DNA from: Bacteroidales bacterium
Lineage (GTDB): Bacteria > Bacteroidota > Bacteroidia > Bacteroidales > UBA932
Direction: 5' to 3'
Assembly: GCA_021443605.1 (NCBI GenBank)
Contig: JABUTQ010000364.1
Span: 1-16,927 of the forward strand
DNA: 16,927 nucleotides
How positions within the stretch are numbered: position 1 is the stretch's first letter; each line of letters opens with the position of its first letter. Under the pieces are notes generated by a model. The model made no database searches, had not been told where the DNA came from, and saw only the letters and a list, made by a program, of their open reading frames with translations. The position numbers and the translations under genes are program-made. Positions 15,265 to 16,927 of the stretch are shown here, in pieces.

Positions 15265-16503
15265 CTATTCGTGGCGGAGGGATTCGACTGGATTGGCAGA
15301 GGCGGCGCGCCGAGCGGGGATAACTCCGGCCAATATACTGACCACCAGGCATATAATCACAGAAATCCATATCCAATTCCAAGGAATCGCAGCAGAACAT
15401 TTCATTAAGAGTGCCGCAATGTTTCCGGCGGCAACCCCCAACACTACACCGGCAATGCACCCCCCTTGCCCCATCAGCACGGACTCTAAAAGAAACTGAA
15501 ACCCAATCTGCCCGGAGGTTGCTCCGAGCGCCTCGCAAGTACCAATCTCCACAATCCTCTCGCGAACGGCAACTATCAGGATATTCATCAATCCGACGAC
15601 TGAGCCGAGAATGGTGATCAATCCAACGAGCAACGCGGATGCCGAAAGGGCACCTTTCATATCCCCCAGAGTGCCGTCAATCCCCGAACTTGTATCAACA
15701 GAAAAGTCATTTTCGTCTGACGGAACAAGCCTTCTGATATTACGAAACAACGCAATCGCCTCATCTTTTGCATACTGCATATCGTCATAAGGAACGATTG
15801 CCGCCTCGTAAGAGAGTGTTTTGTCCGGGAAGCCATTCAGATAACACTGCAATGGAATCACCACGCTGTTGTCCATCCCTGCCGAAAACATAGCCCCCTT
15901 TTTGAGGAACACCCCTACAATCTTCAAGCTGACATTGCCAGCGATGAGCTCTTCTCCCAGACAGGAATCACCGCCGAAGAGGCTTTCCCTCAAACCGGCT
16001 CCGATTACACAAACATTATTGTATCCTGAGTCGTCACCTTCTGAGAACCATCGCCCCTCCGCAATGGATAAACCCTTGACATTCAAGTAATCACCTTTTA
16101 CAGCATAGATATCCGAAACCGGAGCGCTCCGTACACCGCGCTTGTTTCTCACCTCTGCACCGGAATGTGTCTGCACATAGACGGCCTTTGCCGAAGGAAC
16201 GGAATAAAGGGTGTAGAAATCACAAATCTCTTTAGCCGTGATGACAGTACGTTGCGAATTCCTCTCGTCCGGAGTATTTTCAAAAGAGGAATGGAGTGTA
16301 AAGCGTCCCGCCCCCATTCTGTTGAAAGTGTCCTCCACTGAGCTTGAGAGCGACTCGATTGCCGTCTGGATGCCGACAAGACACATGATGCCAAGCGCTA
16401 TCATAGCCATAGTAAGCACAGAGCGCAACTTGTTTGAAGTGATTGACCTGAAAGCCGAACTGAAACTGTCTTTTAGCAGAGCGCCGTTGAATCTACCGCA
16501 CAT
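15265..16503 (-). CDS. ABC transporter permease, MacB/FtsX type
   Basis: ATG 16503 is chosen because AGGAAGG lies 4-5 nt upstream and the promoter -7 box is 26 nt upstream. The longer open frame to 16569 runs through that promoter. The 412-residue protein has one N-terminal membrane helix (about 28-47), a periplasmic MacB-PCD-like domain (about 50-270) and three C-terminal helices of the FtsX domain. The conserved cytoplasmic coupling motif reads VEIGTCEALGAT, where most relatives have a basic residue (EIGxRxALGA). The C-terminus PARRAASANPVESLRHE is typical. Such permeases work with a LolD/MacB-type ATPase in lipoprotein export, peptide or toxin efflux, or signalling. No ATPase is in this transcript, which ends at a convergent tRNA. 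The partner must be encoded elsewhere. Confidence 0.9.
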   Translation of the reverse strand: MCGRFNGALLKDSFSSAFRSITSNKLRSVLTMAMIALGIMCLVGIQTAIESLSSSVEDTFNRMGAGRFTLHSSFENTPDERNSQRTVITAKEICDFYTLYSVPSAKAVYVQTHSGAEVRNKRGVRSAPVSDIYAVKGDYLNVKGLSIAEGRWFSEGDDSGYNNVCVIGAGLRESLFGGDSCLGEELIAGNVSLKIVGVFLKKGAMFSAGMDNSVVIPLQCYLNGFPDKTLSYEAAIVPYDDMQYAKDEAIALFRNIRRLVPSDENDFSVDTSSGIDGTLGDMKGALSASALLVGLITILGSVVGLMNILIVAVRERIVEIGTCEALGATSGQIGFQFLLESVLMGQGGCIAGVVLGVAAGNIAALLMKCSAAIPWNWIWISVIICLVVSILAGVIPARRAASANPVESLRHE

Positions 16504-16529
16504 ATCCTTCCTATTTTTTATTGACCTTG

Positions 16530-16560
16530 CAAAGGTAGCAAATGATAACTTATTTTGCAA
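16530..16560 (-). promoter_or_regulatory. Promoter of the ABC permease gene
   Basis: Minus-strand TTG (16560-16558), 20-nt spacer, TACCTTTG (16537-16530), then 26 nt to ATG 16503 with an AGGAAGG ribosome-binding site. Its -33 box abuts that of the divergent gene. Confidence 0.8.
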
Positions 16561-16587
16561 TAAATCCAAAAGGGCGTTGTAACTTTG
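16554..16587 (+). promoter_or_regulatory. Promoter of the Arg/Ser-rich gene at the right end
   Basis: TTTG (16554-16557), 22-nt spacer, TAACTTTG (16580-16587), then 20 nt to ATG 16608. A minicistron-like ATG at 16598 (five codons, ending in a TAA that overlaps the real start region) lies between them. Confidence 0.7.
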
Positions 16588-16607
16588 CCGAGATAATATG
16601 TACGTTT

Positions 16608-16927
16608 ATGAATAAAAAAGACAACAAGCGCCCACCTGTGACAGGCGAAAGGGGCGCAAACAGAAATGGAGGCCGCAAAACTTCTTCAAGCAGAAGTTCT
16701 TACGATAAACCAAGCCGCAACAGGGACGAAGGGCGCAGCTACGGCAGTCGCAGCGACCGTAGCCGCGTCATCCTGAGCGACAGCGAAGGATCTCCCCGCA
16801 AAAGAACAGAAGGCATCGCCCCCAAACGTGAAGGTTTTGCAGCAAGAAAAAACGCCGGCACAAGCAGTCGGAGCTACGGCAGTCGCAACGACCGTAGCCG
16901 CGTCATCCTGAGCGACAGCGAAGGATC
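16608..16927 (+). CDS. N-terminus of an Arg/Ser-rich protein, possibly a pseudouridine synthase extension; 3' end outside window
   Basis: The frame is open from ATG 16608 to the last base (106 codons seen). The product starts MNKKDNKRPPVTGERGAN and is low complexity, dominated by Arg, Ser, Gly, Asn and Lys, without signal peptide or membrane segment. Two copies of SYGSR(S/N)DRSRVILSDSEGS are present, encoded by 56-bp near-identical DNA repeats 135 bp apart. Long disordered basic N-termini of this kind precede the S4 and catalytic domains of RluB/RsuA-type rRNA pseudouridine synthases in Bacteroidota, and also occur on RNA helicases, so an RNA-binding role is plausible. Nothing catalytic is within the window, so the identity is a guess. 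The gene has a good promoter divergent from the ABC permease. Confidence 0.6.
   Translation, partial: MNKKDNKRPPVTGERGANRNGGRKTSSSRSSYDKPSRNRDEGRSYGSRSDRSRVILSDSEGSPRKRTEGIAPKREGFAARKNAGTSSRSYGSRNDRSRVILSDSEG
16737..16792 (+). repeat. 56-bp repeat, copy 1, inside coding sequence
   Basis: This copy matches copy 2 at 55 of 56 bases. It holds a 7-bp inverted repeat (GCTACGG 16738-16744, CCGTAGC 16757-16763) followed by the core GTCATCCTGAGCG...GCGAAGGATC (16767-16792), itself an imperfect palindrome with ATCCT/AGGAT ends. Confidence 0.9.
16872..16927 (+). repeat. 56-bp repeat, copy 2, reaching the window end
   Basis: The only difference from copy 1 is G to A, which changes Ser to Asn in the protein. 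The copy ends exactly at the window edge, so it may extend further. It is 135 bp (45 codons) from copy 1 and keeps the frame. Confidence 0.9.

Noticed and set aside
15252..15271. Hairpin ATAGC-TGC-GCTAT at the ABC permease stop codon as a terminator
   Set aside because: The stem is only 5 bp, overlaps the coding end and lacks a following T-run on either strand.
16598..16615. Five-codon open frame (ATG at 16598) as a leader peptide
   Set aside because: It is very short, its sequence MYVYE shows no attenuation logic and there is no alternative hairpin nearby.

Overview
The window looks like a housekeeping and cell-envelope segment of a Bacteroidota chromosome, most likely order Bacteroidales. 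Three things point there. There are repeated TAnnTTTG -7 promoter boxes, several with a TTG/TTTG box 19-22 nt upstream. Clear Shine-Dalgarno sequences are almost absent. Large secreted or outer-membrane proteins typical of the phylum are present, including a tricorn-like S41 peptidase and beta-barrel proteins ending in aromatic or hydrophobic residues. No phage, insertion sequence, CRISPR array or defence gene is visible.

Layout. Positions 1-828 hold the 3' part of a family 2 glycosyltransferase with two C-terminal membrane helices. A bidirectional terminator separates it from a leftward pair: an HD-domain hydrolase followed by a secreted tricorn-like protease. Divergent from that pair is a rightward pair of envelope genes. 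The first encodes a 994-residue protein that joins a zinc-peptidase-like HESRH domain, a propeller-like middle and a probable outer-membrane barrel. The second encodes a porin-like barrel. They meet a leftward pair, a YghO-like acyltransferase-fold protein and a YqeY protein, preceded upstream by tRNA-Leu(GAG) and an NhaC-type antiporter, each with its own recognisable promoter. From 12.5 kb rightward come typA/bipA, a YceD/DUF177 gene, rpmF and tRNA-Arg(CCT). A leftward MacB/FtsX-type permease with no ATPase partner faces them. The window ends inside a rightward gene whose N-terminus is Arg/Ser-rich.

How the genes work together. typA, the YceD gene, rpmF, YqeY and the two tRNAs are translation-related. 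The two envelope pairs (4.2 kb leftward, 4.9-9.2 kb rightward) are divergent and both start with or contain predicted exported peptidases, but a functional link is only inferred.

The most unusual points are two. One is the in-frame presence, in the last gene, of two 56-bp near-identical repeats carrying what looks like a dispersed genomic repeat (core GTCATCCTGAGCG...GAAGGATC). The other is the peptidase-propeller-barrel fusion at 4910-7894. I did not find convincing evidence of a wholly new multi-gene system.
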